A DNA stretch of 7,197 nt from an archaeon (GTDB taxonomy: Archaea > Micrarchaeota > Micrarchaeia > Anstonellales > Bilamarchaeaceae): contig JAGVPF010000054.1 of assembly GCA_020052325.1 (NCBI GenBank), forward strand, positions 1-7,197, given 5' to 3'. Made by a program: the position numbers and the translations under genes. Below the pieces are notes generated by a model. That model saw nothing but the letters and a program-made list of their open reading frames with translations. It did not search any database and had not been told where the DNA came from. Below are positions 6,269 to 7,197 of the stretch, one piece after another (the stretch's first letter is position 1; every line of letters starts with the position of its first letter).

Positions 6269-7080
6269 TGACGAACGAACAACAACATAAGGGATCTACT
6301 GGAACGGCTTCCAAGTCTGCTACCCAGTCAACCGGAGGCAACGGCATTGAAGGGCAGGCATCCGGCAAGGAATCGGGCTCACGAGCAACTGGCGCCCCCG
6401 AACCGACGACCGGCTCGCCTACGGCCTCCACCACGCGCAGTCCGAAGCAGGAGAAGGGTCCGACCCCGGGAGGGGAGAGAAAGCCCCAGGAGGGGCAAAT
6501 ACCGGCCTCCAGCACGGCAGGGGGGACAGCCGTGACCGGGCAGGCCCAAAAGTCGCCGAAGCGTACCAGCGCCATCCGGCACGACTGGAACGAGATACGC
6601 ACGCGGTACATTATCGGGAACGAGTCTCTCCGCGAGATCGCCGAGAAAGTCCCTTGTGGCAAGACAACTATCATGGCCCGCTCGAGAAAAGAGGGCTGGC
6701 CGCAACTCCGGGCAGAGTACCGCCGCGATCTGGATGCAAAGACGGTACAGAAAGCAGCCGCTGAAGCCGCCACCGAGCGGGCGAGGATCGCCCGGATAGC
6801 CGTTGGCGGCATGGGGGCCATATCGCTGAAGTGGCGGTATATCCTCCGAAAGATGGAGAGCACGCCGCCGGAGGAATGGGCAAAAGACCCCGAAATCGCC
6901 AAGCTCTCGCCGGCGGACTATGAAAAGTTGGCAAAAACATACCTCCTGCTCACAGGTGAGGCAACCGAGCGGCATGAGCTGAAGCAGGAACAACTGGCAC
7001 CGGAGACCTCGGAGGCTATCTGGCGGATCATCGCGGAGGAACGGAAACGCGAGGAAAGGAAGGAGTCAAATGAACTCTAA
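6268..7080 (+). CDS. Terminase small subunit-like DNA-binding protein
   Basis: This 270-residue protein probably recognises phage DNA for packaging. Residues 105-150 hold a helix-turn-helix: WNEIRTRYIIGNESLREIAE followed by KVPCGKTTIMARSRKEGWPQ, matching the 'IxxxYxxGxxSLREIAexxGvsxxTvxxRakkEGW' pattern of many phage small terminases. A long charged helical region follows (155-200), then KLSPADYEKLAKTYLLLTGEA and a highly charged tail (IAEERKREERKE). Residues 8-100 are an unusual Ser/Thr/Gly/Pro-rich stretch, probably disordered. The frame is open back to an ATG at 6196 inside the preceding gene, but ATG 6268 is preferred: it overlaps the upstream stop as TAATG and follows AAGGAGG (6251-6257). 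An internal GTG at 6532 with a G-rich site before it is a possible shorter start. The large terminase is not visible and presumably lies beyond the window. Confidence 0.78.
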   Translation: MTNEQQHKGSTGTASKSATQSTGGNGIEGQASGKESGSRATGAPEPTTGSPTASTTRSPKQEKGPTPGGERKPQEGQIPASSTAGGTAVTGQAQKSPKRTSAIRHDWNEIRTRYIIGNESLREIAEKVPCGKTTIMARSRKEGWPQLRAEYRRDLDAKTVQKAAAEAATERARIARIAVGGMGAISLKWRYILRKMESTPPEEWAKDPEIAKLSPADYEKLAKTYLLLTGEATERHELKQEQLAPETSEAIWRIIAEERKREERKESNEL

Positions 7081-7197
7081 CGAGCTGCCTATTCAGGTGA
7101 GGTGCGCGCACCGGAAGATGGTGCCGATCGAGCTGTTGAAGCCGCACCCGAAGAACCCCAACGTCCATCCCGAACGGCAGATACTCCTCCTGGCCGG
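7070..7197 (+). CDS. ParB-like domain protein, 5' part only (possible phage DNA methyltransferase)
   Basis: The first 42 codons are visible before the window ends. The start ATG 7070 follows GGAAGGAG closely and overlaps the preceding gene by 11 bp, so the two are coupled. The translation contains VPIELLKPHPKNPNVHPERQ (residues 18-37) followed by ILLLA. This is the classic beginning of a ParB/Srx-like domain ('xxLxpxpxNPnxhpexQixxLa'). In phages this opening is commonly followed by a DNA N4/N6 adenine or cytosine methyltransferase domain, but standalone ParB-like proteins also exist and the deciding part is cut off. Its sequence differs from the ParB-like domain at 5201, so it is not a simple duplicate. 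Confidence 0.75.
   Translation, partial: MNSNELPIQVRCAHRKMVPIELLKPHPKNPNVHPERQILLLA

Noticed and set aside
6156..6902. 248-codon open frame on the - strand
   Set aside because: It is antisense to the terminase-like gene and the phosphoribosyltransferase end, with low-complexity Pro/Ser/Val content and no family resemblance.
1..7197. CRISPR array, rRNA or tRNA genes
   Set aside because: No regularly spaced repeats of CRISPR length, no rRNA signatures and no tRNA-like folds were seen on either strand.

Overview
The window looks like the replication-to-packaging junction of an integrated bacteriophage (or phage-derived island), joined to a more AT-rich accessory segment. The host is a bacterium that cannot be named from the sequence. 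Shine-Dalgarno-like sites, tightly coupled genes and a decayed IS21-family insertion sequence all point to a bacterial genome. Every convincing intact gene is on the + strand.

Positions 1 to about 2540 are AT-richer by eye and carry accessory genes. The first 213 bases hold a dead piece of an IS21-type transposase (istA) on the - strand. Next comes a small standalone zinc peptidase of FtsH (M41) type (228-788), a doubtful 39-residue ORF (839-958), and a 420-residue protein of unknown function with a possible DNA-binding C-terminal domain (985-2247).

Positions 2248 to 2631 contain no credible gene but are rich in symmetry. They hold a perfect 18-bp palindrome, a second near-copy of its core 122 bp away, a 25-bp imperfect palindrome, and a GC-rich multi-stem structure just before the next gene. 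Base composition switches abruptly from AT-rich to GC-rich at about 2543, which suggests a module boundary.

Positions 2632 to 7197 are the phage module. A large primase/ATPase (zinc finger, TOPRIM, DUF3987-like ATPase, probable winged helix) ends inside a striking array of 9-bp repeats arranged three against three in opposite orientation (4735-4806), which could be an origin or regulatory site. A small possible gene follows (4916-5170). Then come a ParB-like domain fused to a ComF-type phosphoribosyltransferase (5201-6268), a terminase-small-subunit-like DNA-binding protein (6268-7080) and the start of a second ParB-like gene (7070 to the window edge). The last three genes overlap one another (TAATG junction, then 11 bp) and are very likely one translationally coupled operon. 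The most novel item is the ParB-phosphoribosyltransferase fusion: its ParB part resembles the domain normally joined to phage DNA methyltransferases, so the effector domain appears to have been swapped.
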